Below are positions 45,555 through 54,249 of a stretch of DNA of 64,000 nt, in pieces. The stretch spans positions 8,533 through 72,532 of the forward strand of contig CAZFTJ010000022.1 in the NCBI GenBank assembly GCA_964521865.1, written 5' to 3'. The stretch comes from CAYSRJ01 sp964521865 (lineage in GTDB: Bacteria > Spirochaetota > B62-G9 > DRHN01). A program made the translations under genes and the position numbers. Positions within the stretch are counted from its first letter, which is position 1. Every line of letters starts with the position of its first letter. Below the pieces are notes generated by a model. It searched no databases. It was given only the letters and a program-made list of their open reading frames with translations, and was not told the origin of the DNA.

Positions 45555-45727
45555 CTACAAGGATGCATTTTTGCATCTACAAGGATGCAGTACTTGCGTC
45601 TACAAGGATTCAGTCCTTGATCTAACGGCTCGTAAAAATGACCGATTTACGGGCCACTGCAATAATAATTTATACAGGAATACGGTTCCTGCATTTACAG
45701 GAATACAATTCCTGCGTTCAAAGGATT
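45555..45727. repeat. Array of 22-23 bp palindromic units
   Basis: Units starting CTACAAGGAT lie at 45555, 45577 and 45600, and related units starting ACAGGAATAC or its remnant AAAGG lie at 45674, 45697 and 45720. The period is 22-23 bp. Most units are themselves hairpins: GATGCA-TTTT-TGCATC, AAGGA-TTCAG-TCCTT, CAGGAA-TACGG-TTCCTG and CAGGAA-TACAA-TTCCTG. The stretch between the two groups has CGTAAA/TTTACG. The stem bases differ between units while pairing is kept. It lies directly before the gene at 45735; replication iterons, a regulator site or an RNA element are possible. Confidence 0.7.
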
Positions 45728-45734
45728 TTTGATA

Positions 45735-45956
45735 ATGAGAAGTAAACGACGAAAATACCCTTTTCCTATGAAAAAAATACGGATTGAACAAGTCGGGGTT
45801 CCGCGCACCTTGAGAATGCACGGCTTGAGTAGTGGACATGCGGACGGGTTATTGAATAAAAACGATTCTTTGAAAGAACGTAATATACATAACGTCAATC
45901 TTGATAACGTGACACTTGAAGAAATAGACGAATACTGGCAAAAGGATTTTGAGTAG
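45735..45956 (+). CDS. Small basic protein of the element
   Basis: A 73-residue protein with a basic start (MRSKRRKYPFPMKKIR) and an acidic C-terminus (LDNVTLEEIDEYWQKDFE). ATG 45735 has AAAGGA upstream inside the last palindromic unit. First of a tight co-directional run up to 47566. Family unknown. Confidence 0.55.
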   Translation: MRSKRRKYPFPMKKIRIEQVGVPRTLRMHGLSSGHADGLLNKNDSLKERNIHNVNLDNVTLEEIDEYWQKDFE

Positions 45957-45957
45957 A

Positions 45958-46101
45958 ATGAGTAGGGAATACTATGTAGGTAACATTCTAACTTACGGCG
46001 AACTGTTACCGATCATAGTATTTCATAATGATTTCAAAAAAGAGAATAAGCACCCGGATTTATTTATAAAACGTTTAAAACCTAAGTATAAGGAGAATTA
46101 A
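45958..46101 (+). CDS. Very small ORF in the element operon
   Basis: A 47-codon frame starting MSREYYVGNILTYGELL, with its ATG one base after the preceding stop and its own stop four bases before the next ATG. The tight fit argues for translation by coupling, although there is no strong ribosome site of its own. Function unknown. Confidence 0.45.
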   Translation: MSREYYVGNILTYGELLPIIVFHNDFKKENKHPDLFIKRLKPKYKEN

Positions 46102-46105
46102 AACA

Positions 46106-46507
46106 ATGAGCAAGAAGAAGGAAGAACCCTTTTTTCCAAAACCTATCACGGGCGGTAAGAAAAAGAAATCTTATGCTTCAATAAACGAGAGGGATTTCAA
46201 AGTTGAAGACGGCGCACCTGTTCGACAATTCAAAACTGGCGACAATCGATCTTTTGGCTTCGATATCAAACGCACCCCTACAGTTGACATGCGCCCGAAC
46301 AGTGCACCTGCACCGACTAAGACGAAGACCAATAAAAACATTGAAGTAAATCCGGAGGGCAGCAATCCGAATATGGAGAGCGATTTTACGGCTGACAAAG
46401 TATTTCGCGGTAAAAAACGAGACACAGAAAAAGACTTAGATGTCAAAGAAGCTACGAGAATCATAGAAAAACCTATCGAAGACGTAGTAGATGAGCTCGG
46501 AGAATAG
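46106..46507 (+). CDS. Charged, probably disordered protein of the element
   Basis: A 133-residue protein rich in Lys, Pro, Asn and Asp (start MSKKKEEPFFPKPITGGKKKK) with no hydrophobic core. AAGGAG lies ten bases before the ATG. It overlaps the next gene by 17 bases. A nucleic-acid or capsid accessory role is conceivable; the family is not recognised. Confidence 0.6.
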   Translation: MSKKKEEPFFPKPITGGKKKKSYASINERDFKVEDGAPVRQFKTGDNRSFGFDIKRTPTVDMRPNSAPAPTKTKTNKNIEVNPEGSNPNMESDFTADKVFRGKKRDTEKDLDVKEATRIIEKPIEDVVDELGE

Positions 46508-46982
46508 AGCGGAAGCCGGGGTTAAAAAGCGCGCTCCTAAACGAAAGTTAAAGCTAACTCAAAAACAAAGCCGGGCGGTCGATTTTTATCTTACCAGCTT
46601 TGACGCTGAGCACCCTTATGGTGATCTGGACGGCTCGATTCAAAAAGCGTACGGATTGACCGGAAAATGGAGACGTCAAAGGCGATGGGTAATTAGAAAA
46701 TCAATGCTTCGATATCCACCGTTTTTCAAACTTTTTAAGGCCGTTGAAGGTTGCAATTTTGACTTAGTACCTGAGCCTTTGAAAAGACAACTGTTCGAGA
46801 CGATTGACCGCGTAGTGAGGGTTGCAGAGCGCGAGGGCGACAAGATTATCACACAATGGCTTTCTCCGGAAAAAGTAAACCCGAAAGAAAGAGAAATGTT
46901 ATTGAAAGCATTTCGAGAACGATACATTAAGCAGCACAATCAAAAGAAACACAGAATAAATAAATCAAAGAGGAGAAAATAA
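46491..46982 (+). CDS. Basic protein, possibly small-terminase-like
   Basis: A 163-residue basic protein. Residues about 20-75 (LTQKQSRAVDFYLTSFD ... GSIQKAYGLTGKWRRQRRW) are reminiscent of the LTxKQ helix-turn-helix at the N-terminus of phage small terminases, but the resemblance is weak and no large terminase is in the element. The C-terminus is strongly basic (KKHRINKSKRRK). It overlaps the previous gene and ends three bases before the next start. Confidence 0.55.
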   Translation: MSSENRAEAGVKKRAPKRKLKLTQKQSRAVDFYLTSFDAEHPYGDLDGSIQKAYGLTGKWRRQRRWVIRKSMLRYPPFFKLFKAVEGCNFDLVPEPLKRQLFETIDRVVRVAEREGDKIITQWLSPEKVNPKEREMLLKAFRERYIKQHNQKKHRINKSKRRK

Positions 46983-46984
46983 CT

Positions 46985-47566
46985 ATGGGGTACGAGGAAT
47001 ACGAAGCGATTGATTTAGAGCAACCGGAAGAGGAAGAGCAAGAGCCGGAACAAAGGCATATACCGCAGACTTTAGATGAACTCTTCGCCGGACAGGATGA
47101 TGAAGACCTTTTAACGGTAGCGGGAGCGAAACAACTCGCAGAAGCGACAGGAGCAAGAGCCGGTCAGGTGATGTTTCAGGAAGCGGTCGAGATGGGCGAG
47201 GAGATGATGAGGGAATCTACGCCCGATTTTGATGATGTTGTCCAAAAAGTAATTAGCAGGTACGGAAACAACCCGGTTATGTTAGGGGCGATAATCGAAG
47301 GCTCGAAAAATGTTAATGGAAAAGTAAACCCCTTAAAGCTTGCGAAGCGAATGTACGATTTCGGTAAGGACAAAAAAGCGCAAGACAAGCTCGATTATGC
47401 CATTAAGCGGAAATCCGCGAAAGAAGTAAGTGACGTCGGGAGAAATCTTAAAGACGTCGAAGATATTCCGATGGACGACCGTAAAAATATGAGTCTCGAC
47501 GATATGCGACGCTTAAGTCCGGAAGACCAAGATCGTCTTTGGCAAGATTCGTTAGAGAAGCTATAA
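46985..47566 (+). CDS. Acidic helical protein of the element
   Basis: A 193-residue acidic protein with a Glu-rich N-terminus. The middle holds the pattern TPDFDDVVQKVISRYGNNP, then a LGAIIEGS segment and LAKRMYDFGK, a layout seen in some phage scaffold-like proteins, and it ends with DDMRRLSPEDQDRLW. GAGGAG precedes the ATG. The scaffold reading is a guess from pattern only. Confidence 0.55.
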   Translation: MGYEEYEAIDLEQPEEEEQEPEQRHIPQTLDELFAGQDDEDLLTVAGAKQLAEATGARAGQVMFQEAVEMGEEMMRESTPDFDDVVQKVISRYGNNPVMLGAIIEGSKNVNGKVNPLKLAKRMYDFGKDKKAQDKLDYAIKRKSAKEVSDVGRNLKDVEDIPMDDRKNMSLDDMRRLSPEDQDRLWQDSLEKL

Positions 47567-47742
47567 ACTAATAAAAACCAAAAAAGTGTCTGTAAGCTGT
47601 GTTTGGACAGTACGTTAATCTGTTGTTACCTATCCTTCGCGTTAGTAGGGCCATATTGACGCGGGGTTTCTGAGATTAAAAGAGTACTCTACAGGAAATC
47701 GTAAGAGCACAGCTATGCAGACCAATTGAGGAGAAAATCAAA

Positions 47743-48351
47743 GTGAAGAAGCTTAAATTGTTTGCTAACATAGAAATAGATGTCAAGACTCTTGCCGGTC
47801 GGCCCTATGTATCATTATTTGAGTGTGTCAACGCCGTAAAAAGGGCTCTGCTCGAAAAACCGATTCACGTAGGCTGGAGTCCTGAGACCTATGAAGAGAT
47901 TTGGGGGAAGCGTGAACGAGAGATTGCGGCGGCGGAAGAAGAAGCTAACAAGCTTAAAGAGAGAAGTAAACCGATTATTGATGAAAAAGGCGTCTGGCAA
48001 GGGTTTTTGATGCCGGAAGAAAGAAAGGTCGTAGCTTTGAATCAAGGTAAGCTTTACGATCCTGAAGACTTCCTACGAATTAACGTATGTCCATCCTGTT
48101 ATGAACATCTCACAGACAGCGAGATTCTCGTAAATGGTACGAGAAAGAAGGTTAAAGCACATAAAATCGTCAAGCTGTGGCAAAAATTAGTTAAAGGGCC
48201 GCATACTGTAAAAGTCAACGAGATTCACGGCAAGCCGTATGTCCGTTGTTACGAGTGCGGCAAAAGAAGCCCTAAAGCATATCAGATTACTATAAGTCAC
48301 AAAGATAATTTAGACGTTGTAAATCAAGGAATCGGTAAGTTGGGGAAATAG
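47743..48351 (+). CDS. Zinc-ribbon-like protein of the element
   Basis: A 202-residue protein with two CxxC pairs near the C-terminal half (VCPSCYEH and RCYECGKR), about 60 residues apart, which could form one zinc site. A charged helix (about 50-75) precedes them. The start is GTG 47743 with GAGGAG upstream. A 176-base noncoding stretch separates it from the previous gene. Family unknown. Confidence 0.6.
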   Translation: MKKLKLFANIEIDVKTLAGRPYVSLFECVNAVKRALLEKPIHVGWSPETYEEIWGKREREIAAAEEEANKLKERSKPIIDEKGVWQGFLMPEERKVVALNQGKLYDPEDFLRINVCPSCYEHLTDSEILVNGTRKKVKAHKIVKLWQKLVKGPHTVKVNEIHGKPYVRCYECGKRSPKAYQITISHKDNLDVVNQGIGKLGK

Positions 48352-48390
48352 AGGGGCGGATTTTTAAAGAAAAAGAAAGAGAGGGGCATT

Positions 48391-48585
48391 ATGTCAAACA
48401 CAATAAATCAGAAATTACAGATAGGCTTTGAAAAATCCGATAACGGATTATCATTTCAACTATCAGAACTTTCAGGTAAACAACGCTCAATTGGTTTTTC
48501 AGATTCTAATAAGGATGAATTTGTTAAACATGCTATTTACTGGATTTGTAGGTATGTGAAGGAAAATGTTAACGCGATTAAGTAG
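48391..48585 (+). CDS. Small hypothetical protein before the primase
   Basis: A 64-residue protein (MSNTINQKLQIGFEKSDNG ...) with AGAGAGGGG before its ATG. It ends 42 bases before the preferred primase start and is in the same transcript. Function unknown. Confidence 0.6.
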   Translation: MSNTINQKLQIGFEKSDNGLSFQLSELSGKQRSIGFSDSNKDEFVKHAIYWICRYVKENVNAIK

Positions 48586-48627
48586 ATGAAAAACACAGAA
48601 AAAGAAAAAGAGAAGGAGAGAGTAACA

Positions 48628-50241
48628 ATGATTAATACAAAAATAAAAGAAGAGTTTGACCCGTTGGAGCTTTCTGATCAAGCAAAAGAAGATGAAGCAA
48701 GGGAGCAGAGAGAAGATTCAGAGGAGATTAAAAATTATACTGATACGGAGAGTGCGCGGGTTTTTACTAAAAAGTTTAGTAATAAGTTTAGATTTTGTCC
48801 AAGCTATGAAGGTATAGGCGGGAAAGATAAATTGAGTGGCTGGATTGTTTTCAATTATGAAAGGGGCGTATGGTTAAAGGATGGTAAATATTTTAGGGTT
48901 AAGTTTGCAGGTCAATTAGGGAAAGAATATAAAAGACTTGCTGACATAGACCCGAGACGAGCGAAAGACTTTGAAGCTTTTGCGAAAAGAGCTGAACAGC
49001 GGATGGGTATAGAGAATATGCTCGCGTGTGCACGTCCGTTAATGGCAATTGATTTTGAAGAATTAGACCAAGATACTAATCCGCCGCTTTTGAATTGTCC
49101 TAACGGTATTGTGGATTTAAGAACGGGTAGTTTTATAACAACTACGAGCGAGGAACGAAGAAATCATTTTTTAACAATGGCAACAAAATACCCTTACAAT
49201 CCGAAAGCGAGCGCGCCATACTTTGCGGAGTTTATTCAAAAAATAGCTAAAGGTGATACAGATTTAGAACAATTCCTTTTCGATCTTATCGGTTACTTCG
49301 CAATTCCCGGTAATCCTGAACGAAAGATATTTTTTCTATACGGCGAAGGAATGAACGGGAAATCAACGTTTTTATCAATTATCCGTAAAGTTTTAGATAT
49401 GTACGGTTCTCTTGTATCTCCTGAAGCTTTAATAAAAATCGGAGGCGCAAGGGGCGGTACGTATGAAGTGGCTCAAACAATAGGCAAACGGTTAATCACA
49501 TGCAGTGAGCTACCAAAAGATGCATTGTTAGACATTGACTTTTTAAAGCGAATAACCGGAGATCAAGAAATCGTAGCACGCGGGATTTATTCCGCTCCTA
49601 TTCGCTATCAGCCTAAACATAAAATAGTTTTTGATGTTAATAATAAGCCGAGATTAAATGAAGTTTTAGAGGCGGAGCGTTCTCGTATTGTTATGATACC
49701 CTTTGACGAAGTGTTTAATAATCAGAATAAGATACCGCAATTCGACGATGTCATTTTGAAACAGTACGGAGAGGGTGAAGGTATTTTACAGTTAATAGTT
49801 GAAGGTGCGAAAAAATACTATGAAAACCTAAGTGAAAATGGACACACCGGTTTGATAATACCGGAAAGCGTACGGATGACAACCGGTCAATATCTCGATA
49901 CTGCTAATCCGTTGGGAACATTTATCAAAGAAGAGTGTTACGCTTGTGATGAGGGAGCTTTACCAACAGAGGCGGAAATTGAACGACAATTAGGAGTTTG
50001 CCCGTCTCCAGAGGCATTTGTTAAAATTTATAAGATACCATGTGATGAATCATCTAAATTACTCGAAGATTATAACGAGCAAGCGGATTATAAATTATCT
50101 ATCCAAAAGTTTGTTAATGGCCTGAAAAGTCGTAAGTTTATTAAAATTAAAGCATGGAGCGGATACAGTTATATTTTCGGTCTGTGTAGAAAAAACTCGG
50201 AAATAGGCACATTATACAAGAAAATTGAAAACGGAGTTTAA
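48628..50241 (+). CDS. P4/D5-type primase-helicase
   Basis: A 537-residue protein with an N-terminal D5_N-like region and a superfamily 3 helicase domain: DLIGYFAIPGNPERKIFFLYG, then Walker A GEGMNGKST, Walker B-like ITCSELPKD, and the sensor region KHKIVFDVNNKPRL. It matches phage/plasmid primases of the P4 family and should start replication of the element's excised form. ATG 48628 with AAGGAG nearby is preferred to 48586, which abuts the upstream stop without a ribosome site. The canonical primase (TOPRIM) half is not evident. Confidence 0.9.
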   Translation: MINTKIKEEFDPLELSDQAKEDEAREQREDSEEIKNYTDTESARVFTKKFSNKFRFCPSYEGIGGKDKLSGWIVFNYERGVWLKDGKYFRVKFAGQLGKEYKRLADIDPRRAKDFEAFAKRAEQRMGIENMLACARPLMAIDFEELDQDTNPPLLNCPNGIVDLRTGSFITTTSEERRNHFLTMATKYPYNPKASAPYFAEFIQKIAKGDTDLEQFLFDLIGYFAIPGNPERKIFFLYGEGMNGKSTFLSIIRKVLDMYGSLVSPEALIKIGGARGGTYEVAQTIGKRLITCSELPKDALLDIDFLKRITGDQEIVARGIYSAPIRYQPKHKIVFDVNNKPRLNEVLEAERSRIVMIPFDEVFNNQNKIPQFDDVILKQYGEGEGILQLIVEGAKKYYENLSENGHTGLIIPESVRMTTGQYLDTANPLGTFIKEECYACDEGALPTEAEIERQLGVCPSPEAFVKIYKIPCDESSKLLEDYNEQADYKLSIQKFVNGLKSRKFIKIKAWSGYSYIFGLCRKNSEIGTLYKKIENGV

Positions 50242-50246
50242 CAGAC

Positions 50247-50345
50247 TTTGGGGGGTTATAACACTGCTCTATATATATTTTAAAAAGTAAAACCATTTTA
50301 GAAACCCCCAAACTTCGTTCAACTCTGTAGACGAAGGAACTTCGT
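50247..50345 (+). promoter_or_regulatory. Nested alternative hairpins after the primase gene
   Basis: TTTGGGGG (50247-50254) pairs with CCCCCAAA (50305-50312). Directly after, CTTCGT (50313-50318), ACGAAG (50331-50336) and CTTCGT (50340-50345) give two mutually exclusive stems that share the middle arm. This resembles an attenuator or antitermination switch, but no gene follows on the same strand and no U-run is present. The rest of 50346-50722 shows only a 51-codon ORF without a ribosome site (50475-50630). Confidence 0.45.
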
Positions 50346-50722
50346 CCCTTGAGAAAATTAGTAAGTTTACGTCGTTCTATAATGAAAATACTCCTCAATT
50401 GAGCTTTTTTTTTATTATTTTCGGTAATTATCTACCTTCTCTATAAAAGAGTCGGAAGCGCAAAAACAGCGATTATGAGTATTGATGATAGGCTGTTGAA
50501 AGCGACGATCTTTGAAAAAGTTAGAGTCGGGGTAAAGTCGGGGTTGGCAATAAAATATACTAAATTATTCGATGTTTTCGCAAAGCAAATGAGCGTAATA
50601 ATATACTGCTCCTTCACCGTTCACGTGTAGATAAACGACGATACCGTCGATCCGCTTACGGTGCTTTCCTCAACACTGTTCATATACCACCTAATAATAT
50701 CGACGGGGTTTTGTCGGTTGAT

Positions 50723-51175
50723 CTAAAACCGTGCACAAATAAAAGCTACTTGTGTGGCATACATAACGAAAAGTAGGATTGTTATTGGTATTTCTGTACT
50801 TTTATATCCACAACAGAACGGTACACCTTTACTATTTATATTCCTAATGGCTGCAATGATATCTTGAAGCCCTTTTTCAGAATTGGCGTTTTTCTTAGAT
50901 AAGGAATCCTCCAAAAGGTCTACGACTTTCGCTGCACATCTCTTTTTTTTATAATGGAAGCATAGAAACCATTGGATACAACCCACAATGACTGTGAGAA
51001 CACCAATAGTCATCCAAGCAAGCCATGAATCAATACTTAAATCCTTTATAGTGAATATCCTGATGATTCCTAAAGTAAAGATTGCATAGAAGGAAATCCC
51101 AAGCCAAGTCATTTTTTCTTTTGTATTATGGTATCGTTCATAAAACTCATAGAGTCTCAATATTATTTCTTGCAT
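50723..51175 (-). CDS. Small membrane protein of the cargo segment
   Basis: A 150-residue protein with three hydrophobic segments (about 20-45, 55-80 and 130-150) and a basic cytoplasmic loop between the second and third (HYKKKRCAAKVVDLLEDSL). GGGAGG lies before ATG 51175, which is preferred to the GTG six codons upstream. It is transcribed opposite to the element core. The layout of membrane helices plus a cytoplasmic helical loop is common among small effector proteins of defence systems, but that is only a suggestion. Confidence 0.6.
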   Translation of the reverse strand: MQEIILRLYEFYERYHNTKEKMTWLGISFYAIFTLGIIRIFTIKDLSIDSWLAWMTIGVLTVIVGCIQWFLCFHYKKKRCAAKVVDLLEDSLSKKNANSEKGLQDIIAAIRNINSKGVPFCCGYKSTEIPITILLFVMYATQVAFICARF

Positions 51176-51297
51176 CCAATCCTCCCTTTGCACAATTTAC
51201 AAAGAGCATTAGTATAATGCTATTATTGATGCCATACCAGATGCAGAGCTAGTATTGGCAATCTTGCGCAAAAAAAACCTATAGACTGATTAAAATT

Positions 51298-52122
51298 TTA
51301 CACAACTCCCATTTCTTTTAATCCCGAATACGCAACATTTATTGTTTTCATTTTTTCTTCAGCTGCTCTTTGCATACTTTCGCCCATAATGGCAAATTTA
51401 TCAGGATGATGTTCAATAACTAGTGAGTGATACCGTTTTTTTATCTCACCTATACTCGCATCATTTTGCAATCCTAAAATAGACAAATACCTTTGTTTCA
51501 ACGTATCTTCATCAACCTCAGTCTCGTCACGCTGATAGTAAAAGTGCAAATATGAGCTAATTTGTTCCTGTGTCCAACCTAGTTGCATCATTATTCCAAC
51601 GATTACATTGATTTCTGATTCATCAATCTCACCATTAGCTCCAGCAATATTTATTAATCCGTGAAATATGACACTGTCATAATTTTTAAACAAAGATTTA
51701 CTTAACAAACTTTTCATTGTTGCGAGGTTATATTCCCAATCAATCTTATCTGGTTTTTTTAAATCGCGAGCAACAGATTCCATAACTCTATCGATGTAGA
51801 GTGGATGAGCATTGCTGAAAAAACTGGCAATTTCGTTTAATTCCACTTCTTCAATCAATCCATCAGCTGAAGCAACTAATATGGCAAATCGTGCGAAACA
51901 AACTCCAAATTTTTGCATATCGATATATTCTTCTCTGTCGATATCTGCTCCCTGCGATTCCCGCTTTGCATCTCGCTCCACTTTTTTAAGCGTGTCCTTT
52001 GGTTCAGTTGCTTTATATACAGCTTTGCTCGCAGCCGTTACACCTACCTGTAGTGCTAACCTAATTACTATCCAAATGATCATTACTACTATAAATCCCA
52101 ATATCGCTATGACAACTTCCAT
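51298..52122 (-). CDS. DjlA-like protein with TerB and J domains
   Basis: A 274-residue protein with an N-terminal membrane segment (AILGFIVVMIIWIVIRLAL), a TerB/DjlA-type central domain (about 70-200: ILVASADGLIEEVELNEI and AGANGEIDESEINVIVGIM) and a C-terminal J domain with the HPD motif in VIEHHPDKF. It should recruit DnaK to the membrane. J-domain TerB proteins are usually chromosomal, so one as cargo of a mobile element is unusual. The gene upstream of it on this strand is none; the membrane protein gene lies 122 bases downstream. Confidence 0.85.
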   Translation of the reverse strand: MEVVIAILGFIVVMIIWIVIRLALQVGVTAASKAVYKATEPKDTLKKVERDAKRESQGADIDREEYIDMQKFGVCFARFAILVASADGLIEEVELNEIASFFSNAHPLYIDRVMESVARDLKKPDKIDWEYNLATMKSLLSKSLFKNYDSVIFHGLINIAGANGEIDESEINVIVGIMMQLGWTQEQISSYLHFYYQRDETEVDEDTLKQRYLSILGLQNDASIGEIKKRYHSLVIEHHPDKFAIMGESMQRAAEEKMKTINVAYSGLKEMGVV

Positions 52123-52341
52123 ACTACACCTCCTTTATTAGTGGTGTAAAAACGAACTAATAACATATGGATGCCTTACCAGATATGTCAATATTGTAAC
52201 ATATTACAATAATGAATACAACAAGGATTTTACCGAGTGGAGAATTACCACAGCCCTAAGTCAGACTTAAACTGCCGACAATATTATTATTGACAAACGA
52301 AAAGATAGTTATACACTTTACTATTGTAGAGGAGGAAAATA

Positions 52342-52590
52342 ATGGTGGAATTTTCAGAAAAGCAAAAGGAGAATCTTAAATTTTTTAAAGACAATCTCAA
52401 TACTATGATTGAGGATAAACTTCTAAAAGATAAGTATGTAGTAATACACGATAAAGAAATAAAGGCTACATTTGACACATTTGATTTAGCACTCAATCAT
52501 GCAATAGCAAATTTTCCCAGAAAAGAATTTATAATTCAACAAGTTATTAGCACAGACTCCTATATAAATTATCTCAAAGCAGCCATATAA
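52342..52590 (+). CDS. Small protein paired with retropepsin-like protease
   Basis: An 82-residue protein with the pattern KDKYVVIHDKEIKATFDTFDLALNH and a REFIIQQV segment, similar to small DUF5678-type proteins often found next to retroviral-type proteases. AGGAGG lies before the ATG. Its TAA shares a base with the next ATG (TAATG), so the two are translationally coupled. Confidence 0.7.
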   Translation: MVEFSEKQKENLKFFKDNLNTMIEDKLLKDKYVVIHDKEIKATFDTFDLALNHAIANFPRKEFIIQQVISTDSYINYLKAAI

Positions 52591-53117
52591 TGCCGCAATT
52601 TAGTTTTTATGCTATAGGATTTAAATTCGAGCCAGAATTACCAGCTAATACAAAGGTCAACCTCACTTTTAGCTCCAACCCTTTAAAACTAATGGGATTT
52701 AACTTGCCTGTGGAAATTACTACCGCAACTTCATTTAGACAACCTCCACATAACGAACCTTTAAAATCAATAACAGTGATGGCCCATTTTGACACGGGGG
52801 CAAGCATTACAAATATTGATAAAAGAATTGCTGAATATTTAGAGTTAATTCCCGTAGGTGACATGATGCAAAGTACAGCAGGAGGAGAGAAGGTCTCAAT
52901 TAAATATGCGGTTGATTTATCTTTTCCAAATACTAACTTAACTAGTTTTAAAAACCTTGATATAGGTTCGTGCAATTTAGAACATTTTGATTTAAACAAA
53001 GCGATTGAACAATCACAAGATTTCAAAAACTTTGGTGCATTAATTGGTCGTGATATTATGTCTAAATGGTTAATTGTTTGGAATGGAGTACAATCTATTA
53101 TTAATATTACTGACTAA
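52590..53117 (+). CDS. Retropepsin-like aspartyl protease
   Basis: A 175-residue protein with the catalytic motif AHFDTGASITNID near residue 65 and a second conserved region GALIGRDIMSKWLIV, the retroviral-type single-domain aspartyl protease layout that works as a dimer. There is no signal peptide, so it is cytoplasmic. It forms an overlapping pair with the 82-residue protein. The target is unknown; the small partner could be substrate or inhibitor. Confidence 0.82.
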   Translation: MPQFSFYAIGFKFEPELPANTKVNLTFSSNPLKLMGFNLPVEITTATSFRQPPHNEPLKSITVMAHFDTGASITNIDKRIAEYLELIPVGDMMQSTAGGEKVSIKYAVDLSFPNTNLTSFKNLDIGSCNLEHFDLNKAIEQSQDFKNFGALIGRDIMSKWLIVWNGVQSIINITD

Positions 53118-53154
53118 AAGATTTTATATACCAAAATATTTAACGATGCATTAA

Positions 53155-54126
53155 TTAATAATCTAAAACGAGCTCACACGGATTATCTTCAAACAATTGT
53201 TTTGTGTGCAGATAAACGAGTGTACTTTGTAAATCGTTATGACCCATTGAGCGCTTAACATCGAAAACCGAGACTCCCTGTTTAAGTAACGCAGTCGCAA
53301 ACCAGTGCCGGCAAGAATGAGGCGTTGTATTTTCTCGTTTTACCCCGGCTTCTCGCATACGCTTTGAAATAATCATGCTCACTGATCCAGGATGAAGGCT
53401 CTCTGTTTTCGGTGATCGGTGGTTTACATCGGTGAAGATAAAGTTTTTAATTCGGTACTTGCGAATATAAGCGCTGAGGCGTTTGTAAAGCTTCTCTTGT
53501 AGGTAAACGAAGTCGTTACTATTCCTCGCTGTCCGGCCTTTTCGAAACAGATACATACGGATTTTGTCATCATCAGTAACGATGTCCTGAACCCGGAGCC
53601 GTGCAATCTCACAATCACGCAGGCCGTTAAATAAAGCAAGCTCAATCATAAGCAGATCGCGTGCCGCCTTTTGCCCTGAAAGGCTTTTAAGGTGTTCCCT
53701 GAGACGTTTAACGTCACGATCAGTTAATGAGTTTCTCACAGGTGTACGCGATGGTCTTTTAACGCTGATTTTGATTTCTTTACAGATATTCGGGTACACC
53801 CTCACTGTTTGGCCTGTCTCAAGGTCAATATGGCGCTCCATAAAGGCAAAATAACGTTTAAGAAGGCGAAGGTACAGGTTTTTGGTGAAGTCGGAGTATT
53901 TCCGGGCCCTTAGATACCCTTCATAAGCGTATATGTCCGCTGGTGTCGGTCTGGTGATCCCCTCTTCCTCCATGAACCGGATAAAGCATTTCAGAGCGTG
54001 TTTATAGGCGTGTACTGAAGCTTTTGAGTTAATCCCCTGTTGTTGAAACAAGAATACGTCGGCCTGATACATCCAGTTAACATGATACTCTTGTAATTCT
54101 TCTCTTTTAATCAATGATTTTTCCAT
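53155..54126 (-). CDS. XerC/D-like tyrosine recombinase
   Basis: A 323-residue recombinase with a SAM-like N-terminal core-binding domain (about 20-110) and a C-terminal catalytic domain. Catalytic residues visible: Arg in FNGLRDCEIARL, His and Arg in HSCRHWFA, His in SMGHNDLQS and Tyr in TLVYLHT. It is a second site-specific recombinase in the element, transcribed opposite to the att-proximal integrase. It may resolve multimers, invert a segment, or be left from another element. Confidence 0.9.
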   Translation of the reverse strand: MEKSLIKREELQEYHVNWMYQADVFLFQQQGINSKASVHAYKHALKCFIRFMEEEGITRPTPADIYAYEGYLRARKYSDFTKNLYLRLLKRYFAFMERHIDLETGQTVRVYPNICKEIKISVKRPSRTPVRNSLTDRDVKRLREHLKSLSGQKAARDLLMIELALFNGLRDCEIARLRVQDIVTDDDKIRMYLFRKGRTARNSNDFVYLQEKLYKRLSAYIRKYRIKNFIFTDVNHRSPKTESLHPGSVSMIISKRMREAGVKRENTTPHSCRHWFATALLKQGVSVFDVKRSMGHNDLQSTLVYLHTKQLFEDNPCELVLDY

Positions 54127-54249
54127 TGATTTTTTCCTTTTATGTTGCTATTATCAGTGTTACACAGTATAAGTGTATCACTTAAAGAATGATTGTCAAT
54201 AACTTTTGTACATTTTTAGAAAAATAACTTATAATGGGGAGAATTAATT

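Noticed and set aside
45345..45620. Plus-strand ORF of 91 codons
   Set aside because: It reads through the strong terminator at 45471-45509 and into the palindromic units, without a ribosome site.
50475..50630. 51-codon ORF after the primase gene
   Set aside because: No ribosome site and no familiar sequence; it may be a gene remnant, but evidence is too thin to call.
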